9,393 nucleotides of DNA from an uncultured Eubacteriales bacterium. GTDB lineage: Bacteria; Bacillota; Clostridia; Christensenellales; Borkfalkiaceae. Below, in pieces: positions 1-6,498 of this stretch; positions within the stretch are counted from its first letter, which is position 1; each line of letters starts with the position of its first letter. The stretch is taken from NCBI GenBank assembly GCA_902465495.1, contig CABQND010000062.1, positions 1 to 9,393 on the forward strand, written 5' to 3'. The notes beneath the pieces were generated by a model. It was not told where the DNA came from. It saw only the letters and a program-made list of their open reading frames with translations, and ran no database searches. Both the position numbers and the translations under genes were made by a program.

Positions 1-1012
1 TCTGTTCGATTGCTTGTGTGCGCACATACGCATAGTTCTCTTCGAGAAGAGCCTGCTTCATTGCCTTTTTGCCCGTAGGGTTGATGCGTTCGCCGATGAC
101 TTTTGCTCCGTCCAAAAACACCGCTTTGGACGCCGAACACACGGCGGGGCGGGGAATTTTTACGGTAGAGCAGGGTTTTGCTTTGTCGGCAAGGGCGCGC
201 AGCTTTTTGGTATATTCGGGAGTTGTGCCGCAACATCCGCCGATGACGCGTACACCCATTTCCAAAAACTTTTCGTACGTTTTTGCAAACTGTTCCGCCG
301 ATACGTCGTAGTGCATATTTTCATCGGGCAGTCCCGCGTTCGCCTGGACGAGGACGGGTCTATCCGTGTTTTCGAGAAGTTTTTGCACGACAGGCAAAAG
401 CTGGTCGGGTCCGACCGAGCAGTTGACGCCGATCGCGTCTGCAAGCGGAGATGCCGCCAGCGCGAAGCAGACGGGGTCGCACCCCATGAATGTGCGTCCG
501 TTTCCTTCAAACGTCATGGACGCGAGAACGGGCAGGTCACTGTTTTCTTTTGCGGCAAGGAGAGCGGCGCGCAGTTCGTTCAAATCAGACATCGTTTCCA
601 CGAGTATGAGGTCTGCGTCTTTTCCCGCTCGAACAACGCGCGCAAAAATTTCGTATGCATTGTCAAAAGTCAGCGTGCCCATCGGTTCGAGCAGCTGACC
701 GATCGGTCCGATATCCAGTGCGACAAATTTGCCGTGCGCCGCTTCCCGTGCTATGTGTACGGCGGCGCGGATGATTTCTTCGCAAAGTGTTGCGTTCCCG
801 ACCTTTTTTTCGTTGGCGCCGAATGTGTTCGCTGTGATCACGTCCGCGCCCGAAAGAACGTATTCCGCGTGGATCGAAGCGATCAGCTCGGGACGTTCAA
901 GATTCAAAATCTCGGGAACGGTGCCGATATTTTGTGCTTTTTTTTGCAAAACGGTGCCGAATGCTCCGTCAAAAACGACGATGTTGTTTTTTAAAAATTC
1001 CGAAAAATTCAT
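1..1012 (-). CDS. metH: Cobalamin-dependent methionine synthase, N-terminal part (homocysteine domain and start of pterin domain), partial
   Basis: Methionine synthase moves the methyl group of 5-methyltetrahydrofolate, via cobalamin, to homocysteine in the cytoplasm. The 337 visible codons were read directly from the minus strand and hold the homocysteine-binding barrel. This has DGAFGT (residues 15-20) near the start and the three zinc-ligand cysteines in GVNCSVGP (C198) and GGCCGTTP (C260, C261). The motif GERINPTGKK (307-316) opens the pterin-binding domain, and the rest, including the cobalamin domain, lies beyond the left edge. The ATG at 1012-1010 is preceded by AAGGA about seven bases upstream. 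It overlaps the stop of the upstream activation gene as ATGA, so the two are probably coupled. The domain order rules out a simple homocysteine S-methyltransferase. That the protein lacks its own C-terminal activation domain is inferred from the separate gene next door. Confidence 0.93.
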   Translation of the reverse strand, partial: MNFSEFLKNNIVVFDGAFGTVLQKKAQNIGTVPEILNLERPELIASIHAEYVLSGADVITANTFGANEKKVGNATLCEEIIRAAVHIAREAAHGKFVALDIGPIGQLLEPMGTLTFDNAYEIFARVVRAGKDADLILVETMSDLNELRAALLAAKENSDLPVLASMTFEGNGRTFMGCDPVCFALAASPLADAIGVNCSVGPDQLLPVVQKLLENTDRPVLVQANAGLPDENMHYDVSAEQFAKTYEKFLEMGVRVIGGCCGTTPEYTKKLRALADKAKPCSTVKIPRPAVCSASKAVFLDGAKVIGERINPTGKKAMKQALLEENYAYVRTQAIEQ

Positions 1013-1665
1013 GGTGTTTCCTTTGCGCGGAAGGCGCAGTTTTTGTTTGCACAGGCGGCGCATTTGTGCCCGCACGCGCGTTCGGCTTTTTGTGCGGGGA
1101 GTGCATTTTTCGTGATGCCGACAACCGCCGTCACGGACTTTCGCGGGGTAAGCAAGCAATATTCGTCACAGCAGAGCCCGATCTTAGAATCGGTGCGCAA
1201 AATGGCGCAGATCTCCTTTTGTGCCGCGAGCGGAAAATCGCCGTATCCGCAGGAAAAACGAGAAGTGAGGGCGGTCGGGCAGCTGTTTTGCAGGTCGTCG
1301 CAGATATCGTCGCAGTAACTTTCGATGGCGCAGCTCGCAGCCGTGTCAAAGAGGAGCGCCTCGTATGCGTTTTTGGATTGCAGGCGCATAAGCTCCCGTT
1401 CTGCGCCCGCTCCGATCGTCGCGGCAAACAGATAAACCTCTTCGCAGTCGGCAAGATGGGCGCGTATATCTTTGCCTTCAAGGCAAAAATCCGTACCGCT
1501 GAGAATAAAATTTTCGGTCAGAGAAAAGCGCCGTACGACGCTGCGCGCATCGCAAATTTCCAGACAACGCTTCGCGGATTCTTCCAGTTTGTTTTGAAAA
1601 GCCGCGTCCGTTTCCTGTCCTTTCCAACCCAGATAGCGCAAAAATTCTTGTTTATCGATTTGCAT
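1009..1665 (-). CDS. Stand-alone MetH activation (reactivation) domain protein
   Basis: This 218-residue protein matches the C-terminal activation domain of methionine synthase (Met_synt_B12 family). In the full-length enzyme that domain binds S-adenosylmethionine and helps re-methylate cobalamin after it oxidises. The sequence shows RFSCGYGDFPL (136-146), the counterpart of the RxxxGYP S-adenosylmethionine loop, and LTPRKSV (172-178), a family hallmark. It sits between metF and metH, overlapping metF by 14 bases and metH by 4. It probably serves the adjacent synthase in trans. GGAG lies six bases before the ATG. The C-terminus carries a cysteine cluster (C198, C202, C205, C210; spacing CX3CX2CX4C) that is absent from the E. 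coli MetH domain and may bind zinc or an Fe-S cluster. No flavodoxin gene is nearby, so the electron donor is unknown. Family assignment is strong; the metal site is inference. Confidence 0.9.
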   Translation of the reverse strand: MQIDKQEFLRYLGWKGQETDAAFQNKLEESAKRCLEICDARSVVRRFSLTENFILSGTDFCLEGKDIRAHLADCEEVYLFAATIGAGAERELMRLQSKNAYEALLFDTAASCAIESYCDDICDDLQNSCPTALTSRFSCGYGDFPLAAQKEICAILRTDSKIGLCCDEYCLLTPRKSVTAVVGITKNALPAQKAERACGHKCAACANKNCAFRAKETP

Positions 1666-2542
1666 TGTCCGCTCCGTTGATCTCTTTGAGAATGGGGGAA
1701 AGGCTTTCTGTGATTCGTCGCGCCACGTAAGGGTTGTTCATAACATATAAGTGCACGCCGCGCACGCCTGCCGAAAGAAGGTCGATCGCCTGTTCGATCG
1801 CATATGCGATGCCTGCCTCCATGAGCGAGTCCGGCTTGTCGTAAAAACGCGCGATCATGCGCGAGATGCGCGCGGGGATCTTTGCGCCGGAAAGGGATAT
1901 AATTCGATCGACGTGGCTCTTTTTTACGAGCGGCATAATGCCCGCCTGTACGGGCACATCGATCCCTGCCGCGGCGAGCATATCCTGAAAGCGGTAGAAA
2001 TCTTCATTTTCAAAAAACAGCTGAGAATTGAGATGGTGGGCGCCTGCGTCCACTTTCTTTTTTAAGTTGCGCACGTCTGCGGCGAGCGATTCGCTTTCAG
2101 GATGCCCTTCGGGGTAACAGGCGGCGGCTATGTCGAAATTTCGCCCGCTCTCCCGAATAAAGGAAATGAGGTCGGATGCGTGTGCAAAATCTTTACTCTC
2201 CTGCGCTCCCTCGATTCTGTCACCGCGCAGGGCAAGAATATTGGACACGTTCGCCTGTTCAAGTCGATCGAGTGCGGCGAGCACGGACGGCTTGTCTGCA
2301 TGGATGCAGGTCAGGTGTGCAAGCGGTTCGATGCCGCACTCCTTTACCAGTTGCGCGATCTCGGGTGTGCGCGAGTTCCCCGATCCGCCCGCGCTGCATG
2401 TAACCGAGATATAGTCGGGGTGAAGATCGGAAAGCTGCCGTATGGTGCCTTGCACTGAAGTGTAATCCGCCGTAGGTTTGGGCGGAAATATTTCGAAGGA
2501 ATAGATTGCTTTTTTCTTTAAAAAAAGTTCGGAAATTTTCAT
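1652..2542 (-). CDS. metF: 5,10-methylenetetrahydrofolate reductase
   Basis: The enzyme reduces 5,10-methylene-THF to 5-methyl-THF with FAD and NAD(P)H, supplying the methyl donor for MetH downstream. The 296-residue product has the usual bacterial MetF length and a single TIM barrel. It shows SFEIFPPK (15-22, catalytic Glu17), ALRGD (104-108, flavin-site Asp108), CYPEGHPES (142-150), NSQLFF (172-177), PVQAGIMP (197-204) and GVHLYVMN (262-269). The ATG at 2542-2540 was chosen because the next upstream in-frame ATGs either lack a ribosome binding site or overlap the -10 box TATAAT and cannot be in the mRNA. A GGAG lies 12 bases upstream, a little far. It is first in the metF, activation protein, metH operon. 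No S-box, T-box or cobalamin riboswitch is visible in the roughly 75-base leader, so regulation is not evident. Confidence 0.95.
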   Translation of the reverse strand: MKISELFLKKKAIYSFEIFPPKPTADYTSVQGTIRQLSDLHPDYISVTCSAGGSGNSRTPEIAQLVKECGIEPLAHLTCIHADKPSVLAALDRLEQANVSNILALRGDRIEGAQESKDFAHASDLISFIRESGRNFDIAAACYPEGHPESESLAADVRNLKKKVDAGAHHLNSQLFFENEDFYRFQDMLAAAGIDVPVQAGIMPLVKKSHVDRIISLSGAKIPARISRMIARFYDKPDSLMEAGIAYAIEQAIDLLSAGVRGVHLYVMNNPYVARRITESLSPILKEINGADNANR

Positions 2543-2623
2543 GTTGCGCGTACGCTCCGCATAAAGATAAGAAAGAACAGCAAATGTAGCAAAAGCCGTT
2601 TTTGCATGTTTTTGGACATTCAT

Positions 2624-2652
2624 ATTATACAGGAAAAAGAAAAAAGGTGCAA
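2624..2652 (-). promoter_or_regulatory. Sigma-A type promoter of the metF operon
   Basis: On the minus strand TTGCAC (2652-2647) and TATAAT (2629-2624) are separated by exactly 17 bases. The -10 box is perfect and the -35 box is weak. Transcription should start near 2617, giving a leader of about 75 bases before the metF ATG. Confidence 0.7.
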
Positions 2653-2679
2653 ACATTTGCAAGATTTTTTAAAAAACTG

Positions 2680-2708
2680 TTCTGAAAAAGAAGATCGGAG
2701 CATACAAT
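2680..2708 (+). promoter_or_regulatory. Candidate promoter of the spoIVFA-like/spoIVFB-like unit (sigma-A, or sigma-E-like -10)
   Basis: TTCTGA (2680-2685), 17 bases, then TACAAT (2703-2708) is a passable sigma-A promoter. The -10 region read as CATACAAT (2701-2708) also fits the sigma-E -10 consensus CATACAnT of Bacillus, the mother-cell factor that drives spoIVFAB there. No good sigma-E -35 element is seen 13-15 bases upstream, so factor identity is open. The promoter is divergent from that of metF. Confidence 0.4.
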
Positions 2709-2742
2709 GAGAACACAACGAACAAAAACGGAGGAATTTTGT

Positions 2743-3501
2743 ATGAGCGAAACCATCGACTATGCGGAGATGCTCGAAATACCTGTCAGCACGCTCAATG
2801 TGACCAAAAAGCGCAGCAAAAAGAAGCGCGAACCCGAAGCGGACCTGAAAGAGCGCGTCGTGGAAACGGTGAACGAGCGTATGGAAGGCGAAACGGAAGA
2901 AGAGCGCACGGCAGTGGAGGAAAATGTTACCGATTACGGCGACGCGTATGTTCCCGAACACGCTCCGCGCAAAAAATTTCTGGACAGTAAGGTGCTTGTC
3001 ATTGAATTTATCGCGGTGCTCGCACTGTGCGCGACCATTTTATTGACCAATCTGCTTTGGGCAGACAGCGCGATCAATACCTTTTTCCGCGGACTCGTTT
3101 CCGAAGAAGAGACTGTCAATGCGCCGGATGAGCGCGTATATTCCGAATTGACTCTCGGCTCCGTTGTTTCGGATGCGGATATCCAGTGTTCGGTTTCGGA
3201 TACAGGAGTTCTCACGTTTACGGGCGCTTGCAGCGTGTATTCTCCTTACGGCGGTACGATCAAAAATGTTGCCGAAAACAACGGCACTTATACGGTCGAA
3301 ATTGAACACACCACTTCCTTTACATCGGTGATTTCGGGGCTCACGCATGCATATTTCGCGGCCGGGGATACGGTATATTCCACAATTCCCGTCGGGTATT
3401 CGGATGGCGCTGCAGAGGTTTCGGTCTCTTTGTACGATTCGGGTTCGCTCATTCAGTCCTATTCTGTGAACGAAAATAACGACATCGTCTGGAATGTTTA
3501 A
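2743..3501 (+). CDS. SpoIVFA-like membrane protein with degenerate LytM/M23 domain
   Basis: This 252-residue protein has a highly charged N-terminal cytoplasmic region (about 1-82, rich in Lys and Glu). One transmembrane helix (about 84-106, VLVIEFIAVLALCATILL) follows, then an extracytoplasmic part. Residues about 165-225 have the shape of a LytM/M23 fold: YSPYGGTIKNV, then TYTVEIEHTTSFTSVISGL, then AAGDTVYSTIPVG. The zinc ligands HxxxD and HxH of active M23 enzymes are absent, so it is probably a non-catalytic binding module. In Bacillus, SpoIVFA has the same layout and holds the protease SpoIVFB in a complex. Here an M50 protease gene overlaps the 3' end by eight bases, which supports the same role. 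The start at 2743 was chosen over an ATG at 2707 because GGAGG (2730-2734) lies eight bases before it. The link to sporulation is inferred; similar M23-M50 pairs occur in non-sporulating Clostridia. Confidence 0.75.
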   Translation: MSETIDYAEMLEIPVSTLNVTKKRSKKKREPEADLKERVVETVNERMEGETEEERTAVEENVTDYGDAYVPEHAPRKKFLDSKVLVIEFIAVLALCATILLTNLLWADSAINTFFRGLVSEEETVNAPDERVYSELTLGSVVSDADIQCSVSDTGVLTFTGACSVYSPYGGTIKNVAENNGTYTVEIEHTTSFTSVISGLTHAYFAAGDTVYSTIPVGYSDGAAEVSVSLYDSGSLIQSYSVNENNDIVWNV

Positions 3502-4375
3502 GAGTCGCGCGGACAAAAAACGCCGCGTGAAAGGAGAGCGGTTGGCGCTGAGCGTTCATCCGCTCTTTATTCTGTTCGGCATTTATTTTCTGCTTAGAGG
3601 CGAGCTGTTTCTTTTTATGTCGTACACGGTGGTCGCACTTCTGCATGAGTTCGGGCACGCAGCGTATGCCGCGCGCATCGGTTGCCGTCTGAACCGCGTC
3701 GTACTCATGCCATGCGGCGCAATCGTGCGCGGAGATATTGAAGGAATCAGCCTTTTCGATGAGATTCGCCTCGCTTTGGCGGGACCTTTTGTGAACGCGG
3801 TATGCGCGGCGGGGTTCGTCGCGCTTTGGTGGTTGTTTCCCGAAACGTATCCGTATACCGATGTTGCGGCGTTTGCTTCTGCCGGGATTGCGGCGATCAA
3901 CCTTTTGCCGGCGTATCCGCTGGACGGAGGCCGTGTCGTATATTGTATTGCCGCAAAATTGCGAAGCGAAACATTTGCCCGCACGTTGATGATCGCACTG
4001 AGTTTGATTGTTGCGGCAGGGCTTATTGCGCTTTTCGTGTATACGGCATTTATAAAGATCAATTTCACCATTCTCTTTTTTGCACTATTTATTCTGTTCG
4101 GTATTTTCGGCGGAAAGGACTGCCGCTATACTCGCATTCGTTATGATATTTCCGCAGATCTTGCAAGAGGAATGGAGATCAAGAAAGTGGCTTTGCGCAC
4201 GGATGCTACCGTAAAAAAGGCACTCGGCTATATGGAGCGAGGCAAATATTTGGAAATTACACTGTTTGATGCAGACGGATCGTTCGTGTGTGAAATTTCG
4301 CAAACAGAATTTTTTGAAATTTTTGCCCGTGCCGATATTTACCATCCGCTTTCGGAATATATCGATGAGTTGTGA
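3494..4375 (+). CDS. M50 family site-2 metalloprotease, SpoIVFB-like
   Basis: An intramembrane zinc metalloprotease of 293 residues. HEFGH (51-55) in a hydrophobic segment supplies two zinc-ligand histidines and catalytic Glu52. NLLPAYPLDGGR (136-147) supplies the third ligand, Asp144. ALAGPFVN (94-101) is the usual conserved loop. Hydrophobic segments lie near 22-45, 46-60, 98-114, 123-140 and 164-206. The C-terminal 80 residues (TDATVKKALGYMERGKYLEITLFDADGS region) look like a single CBS-type half domain, as in SpoIVFB, where it senses the mother-cell state. In Bacillus SpoIVFB cleaves pro-sigma-K; no sigK is in view, so the substrate here is unknown. The ATG lies within the last codons of the upstream gene and has no clear ribosome binding site, so translation is probably coupled. 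A strong terminator-like hairpin follows. Confidence 0.87.
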   Translation: MFKSRADKKRRVKGERLALSVHPLFILFGIYFLLRGELFLFMSYTVVALLHEFGHAAYAARIGCRLNRVVLMPCGAIVRGDIEGISLFDEIRLALAGPFVNAVCAAGFVALWWLFPETYPYTDVAAFASAGIAAINLLPAYPLDGGRVVYCIAAKLRSETFARTLMIALSLIVAAGLIALFVYTAFIKINFTILFFALFILFGIFGGKDCRYTRIRYDISADLARGMEIKKVALRTDATVKKALGYMERGKYLEITLFDADGSFVCEISQTEFFEIFARADIYHPLSEYIDEL

Positions 4376-4416
4376 TCAAGCGCATATCATGCATAATTAT
4401 ACAAATCAAGTGACGT

Positions 4417-4455
4417 CGCACCGCGCAAATTTATTTGCGCGGTGCGAATGCTTTT
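4417..4455 (+). terminator. Intrinsic terminator after the M50 protease gene
   Basis: A perfect 13-bp stem, CGCACCGCGCAAA (4417-4429) with TTTGCGCGGTGCG (4434-4446), has a TTTA loop. A weak T-rich tail (CTTTTATT) begins five bases after the stem. The stem is very strong but the tail is poor. Confidence 0.75.
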
Positions 4456-4500
4456 ATTCGATTTTAGCGGAAAAAAATCTTGTTTTTTTGCAAAACTCCC

Positions 4501-4529
4501 TTGCAAAAAACCACAATGCATGTTAAAAT
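4501..4529 (+). promoter_or_regulatory. Promoter of the RNase E/G gene
   Basis: TTGCAA (4501-4506), 17 bases, then TAAAAT (4524-4529), with an extended -10 TG at 4521-4522. Transcription should start near 4536, leaving a 5' UTR of about 80 bases. Confidence 0.6.
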
Positions 4530-4615
4530 AATGGAAACAGTATGAAAACTGTGTGACTTGATTTCGTATTTTATTTTATAGCGTTTCCTTTTTCTGAGGG
4601 AAATACGGGAAAAAT

Positions 4616-6094
4616 ATGCAAAAAAATATGTTTTTCGATTACTTCGGTTCAGACTGTTTCGCGGCAGTGACCGAAGGGGATCGTCTTGTCGAGTTTCACT
4701 TGGATTCGGGCAGTTCGTCTGAGATTTCCGGAAACATCTACAAGGGCAAAGTAGTGAACGTCCTGGAAGGGATGCAGGCTGCGTTTGTCGCGTTCGGACA
4801 GGAGAAAAACGGATATCTGTATGCGGGTGATATCCCTGCGGAGGCGGAACTCGCACCCAAAACATCGCTTCTGAATGTGAAAGTCGGCGATGAAGTAATG
4901 GTACAGGTCGCAAAATCGCCTATCGGAAAGAAAGGTGCGCGTTTGAGTATGTGTCTTTCTTTTGTCGGGAAAAAGCTGATTTTTCTTCCGACGGCGGAAT
5001 TTTGTGCGGTTTCACGCAAGATCACGTCGGAAGAGGAGCGCGCTCGCCTTACAGGTTTTGCGGAGAAATTGCGCGCAGACGGCGGTGGGTTTGTGTTTCG
5101 CACGAACGCGCAGGGTGCGCAATTGCGCGAGCTGAAAGAAGAGGCGGGGTATCTTCGCGGTCTGTACGCGGCCGCGCAGGAAGCATATAAAAATGCTGCC
5201 GTGGGAGATTTGATTTATCGTGACGCCGATGTGCATGCGCGCCTTTTACGCGATTTTGATTTGGAAGGCGTGGATCGGATCTACATTGCCGATGATACCG
5301 CATATGAGCGCGTTGCAAAAATTTTTAAAAAGAGCAAATTCAAAAGCCGTTTGGTCCGTTATTGCGGCGAGCGGGAAATGTTTGAATATTTCGGACTGGA
5401 ACAGCAGATTTATGAGCTGATCAGCCATCGTGTATCTCTTGCGAACGGGGCATATCTTGTTTTTGACCGCACGGAAGCGCTTACGGCGATCGATGTCAAT
5501 ACCGGAAGCTTTACGGGTGAAACGGGGCTGGAAGACACTGTGTTTGCGACAAATTTGCTCGCGGCGAAGGAGATCGCACGGCAGGTGCGGCTGCGCAATA
5601 TCGGCGGGATCGTGGTCGTGGATTTCATCGATATGGTAAGTGAAGAACATCGGGCTGCGGTGGTTGCAGAACTGGAATTGTATTTAAAAGAGGACCGTGC
5701 AAAATGCAATGTTGTTCCGATGACGGGACTGGGACTCGTGCAGTTTACCCGAAAAAAAGTGAAAAGTGACACCGTTTCCATGCTCACGAAGAGCTGTCCG
5801 CATTGCAAAGGCTCAGGGCTGATTCTTTCCGATGCGTACATTGCTTTCCGCATTAAATGCGCGATCAAGAAATGTTTTGCAAACGGATATGAGAATGCGA
5901 TCGTAGAGTTGAACGCGAGTTCTTTTGCATATATTTTATCGGAGCGTTGTTTTTCGGAAGATGTGCGCGGGGAATGGCGGCAAAAGCGGGTGTATATGAT
6001 CCCGCACCGCACCTTCCACGAGGAGCAATTTTCGGTGCGGGGCGACAATAACGACGTGCTTACACTCCCCGAAACGGCGCAGCTTTTGTATTGA
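4616..6094 (+). CDS. rng: RNase E/G family endoribonuclease
   Basis: A 492-residue single-strand-specific endoribonuclease, about the length of E. coli RNase G (489) and without the long C-terminal scaffold of RNase E. In other bacteria the family acts in 5' maturation of 16S rRNA and in mRNA decay. An S1-like RNA-binding segment spans about 39-115 (GNIYKGKVVNVLEGMQAAF at its start). The catalytic core holds the two Mg2+-binding aspartates in AIDVNTGSFTGE (Asp293) and VVVDFIDM (Asp336). CPHCKGSG (394-401) is the zinc-link that joins subunits into dimers. The ATG at 4616 has only a weak GGGA five bases upstream; a better GAGGG is 15 bases away. An alternative ATG at 4628 would lose four residues and has no better site. 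It forms its own transcription unit between a promoter and a terminator. The ribosomal protein genes often found after rng are missing. Confidence 0.95.
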   Translation: MQKNMFFDYFGSDCFAAVTEGDRLVEFHLDSGSSSEISGNIYKGKVVNVLEGMQAAFVAFGQEKNGYLYAGDIPAEAELAPKTSLLNVKVGDEVMVQVAKSPIGKKGARLSMCLSFVGKKLIFLPTAEFCAVSRKITSEEERARLTGFAEKLRADGGGFVFRTNAQGAQLRELKEEAGYLRGLYAAAQEAYKNAAVGDLIYRDADVHARLLRDFDLEGVDRIYIADDTAYERVAKIFKKSKFKSRLVRYCGEREMFEYFGLEQQIYELISHRVSLANGAYLVFDRTEALTAIDVNTGSFTGETGLEDTVFATNLLAAKEIARQVRLRNIGGIVVVDFIDMVSEEHRAAVVAELELYLKEDRAKCNVVPMTGLGLVQFTRKKVKSDTVSMLTKSCPHCKGSGLILSDAYIAFRIKCAIKKCFANGYENAIVELNASSFAYILSERCFSEDVRGEWRQKRVYMIPHRTFHEEQFSVRGDNNDVLTLPETAQLLY

Positions 6095-6115
6095 ATATCA
6101 AAATGAGCACAGTTT

Positions 6116-6155
6116 TGCCGCACTCCTTAATGGGGTGCGGCAGTTTTCTGTTTTT
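6116..6155 (+). terminator. Intrinsic terminator of the RNase E/G gene
   Basis: An 11-bp stem with one G-T pair, TGCCGCACTCC (6116-6126) and GGGGTGCGGCA (6132-6142), has a TTAAT loop. GTTTTCTGTTTTT follows. It lies 21 bases after the stop codon. Confidence 0.88.
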
Positions 6156-6186
6156 GATAATTGAGAAAAAATTTTGCACCGAGGGC

Positions 6187-6215
6187 TTGACAAACGGAAA
6201 AACAGGGGGTATAAT
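6187..6215 (+). promoter_or_regulatory. Consensus sigma-A promoter of the M-box/mgtA unit
   Basis: TTGACA (6187-6192), exactly 17 bases, then TATAAT (6210-6215): both boxes are perfect. Start of transcription is expected near 6222. Such a strong promoter fits a gene controlled mainly after initiation, by the leader RNA. Confidence 0.92.
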
Positions 6216-6227
6216 GTCGGCGAAAAT

Positions 6228-6375
6228 GAATATCCGGTAAGTAAGGCTCTTACGGGGATACGGGCTGTTGCCGCAAAGCGATGGAGACATCGCGCGCAGG
6301 TCTGAACAGGTCGCGTCGGAAACAAGGCGCGACATAACACAGCTTCACCGCCCTTTAAAGTCAAAGCTCAAACGG
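6228..6375 (+). promoter_or_regulatory. M-box (ykoK) Mg2+-sensing riboswitch
   Basis: The leader carries the conserved landmarks of the M-box in order: GTAAGTAAGGCTCTTAC, then GATACGGGCTGTTGCCGCAA, a small hairpin GCGATGGAGACATCGC, GGTCTGAACAGGTCGC, CACAGCTTCACCGCC and finally TCAAAGCTC. These line up with the M-box upstream of Bacillus subtilis mgtE. It lies just after a consensus promoter and before a terminator and an Mg2+ transporter gene, the normal context. In known M-boxes Mg2+ compacts the aptamer and frees the terminator, so transport genes are off when Mg2+ is ample. The exact ends of the P1 helix are uncertain. Confidence 0.9.
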
Positions 6376-6399
6376 TACGCTAAATTTCAATTTGATTTT

Positions 6400-6432
6400 T
6401 TCCGCGCGCCGTTTCGGCGCGCGGAATTTTTT
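6400..6432 (+). terminator. Riboswitch expression-platform terminator
   Basis: A 12-bp stem, TTCCGCGCGCCG (6400-6411) with CGGCGCGCGGAA (6415-6426), has a TTT loop and is followed at once by six T. It sits about 25 bases after the M-box core. It should form when Mg2+ is bound and stop transcription ahead of the leader ORF and mgtA. Confidence 0.88.
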
Positions 6433-6498
6433 GTGACGCCGTTTGCAAAAAGTATTTGCGTTACGGATATGATTTTTAATACACAGGAGGTTCGGAAC
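6433..6498 (+). other. Spacer between riboswitch terminator and leader ORF
   Basis: It holds a minor hairpin, CCGT/ACGG (6439-6442, 6463-6466) around GCAAA/TTTGC (6445-6449, 6455-6459), and the GGAGG (6486-6490) of the small ORF. A poor TTGCAA...TATGAT pair (19-base spacing) is present but is not called as a promoter. Confidence 0.4.

Noticed and set aside
14..994. 326-codon plus-strand reading frame over metH
   Set aside because: It is the antisense of a clear MetH coding region; its translation is rich in Cys, Arg and Phe and resembles no family.
934..1680. Plus-strand reading frame of 248 codons opposite the activation protein
   Set aside because: Antisense shadow of a conserved gene with recognisable motifs; no ribosome binding site.
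2543..2620. SAM, T-box or cobalamin riboswitch in front of the metF operon
   Set aside because: The leader is only about 75 bases and carries none of their conserved motifs.
6445..6475. Second promoter between the riboswitch terminator and the leader ORF
   Set aside because: TTGCAA and TATGAT are 19 bases apart and overlap a small hairpin; too weak to claim.
6268..6498. Upstream extension of the leader ORF through the M-box
   Set aside because: The stretch is structured riboswitch and terminator RNA; the GGAGG site places the start at 6499.
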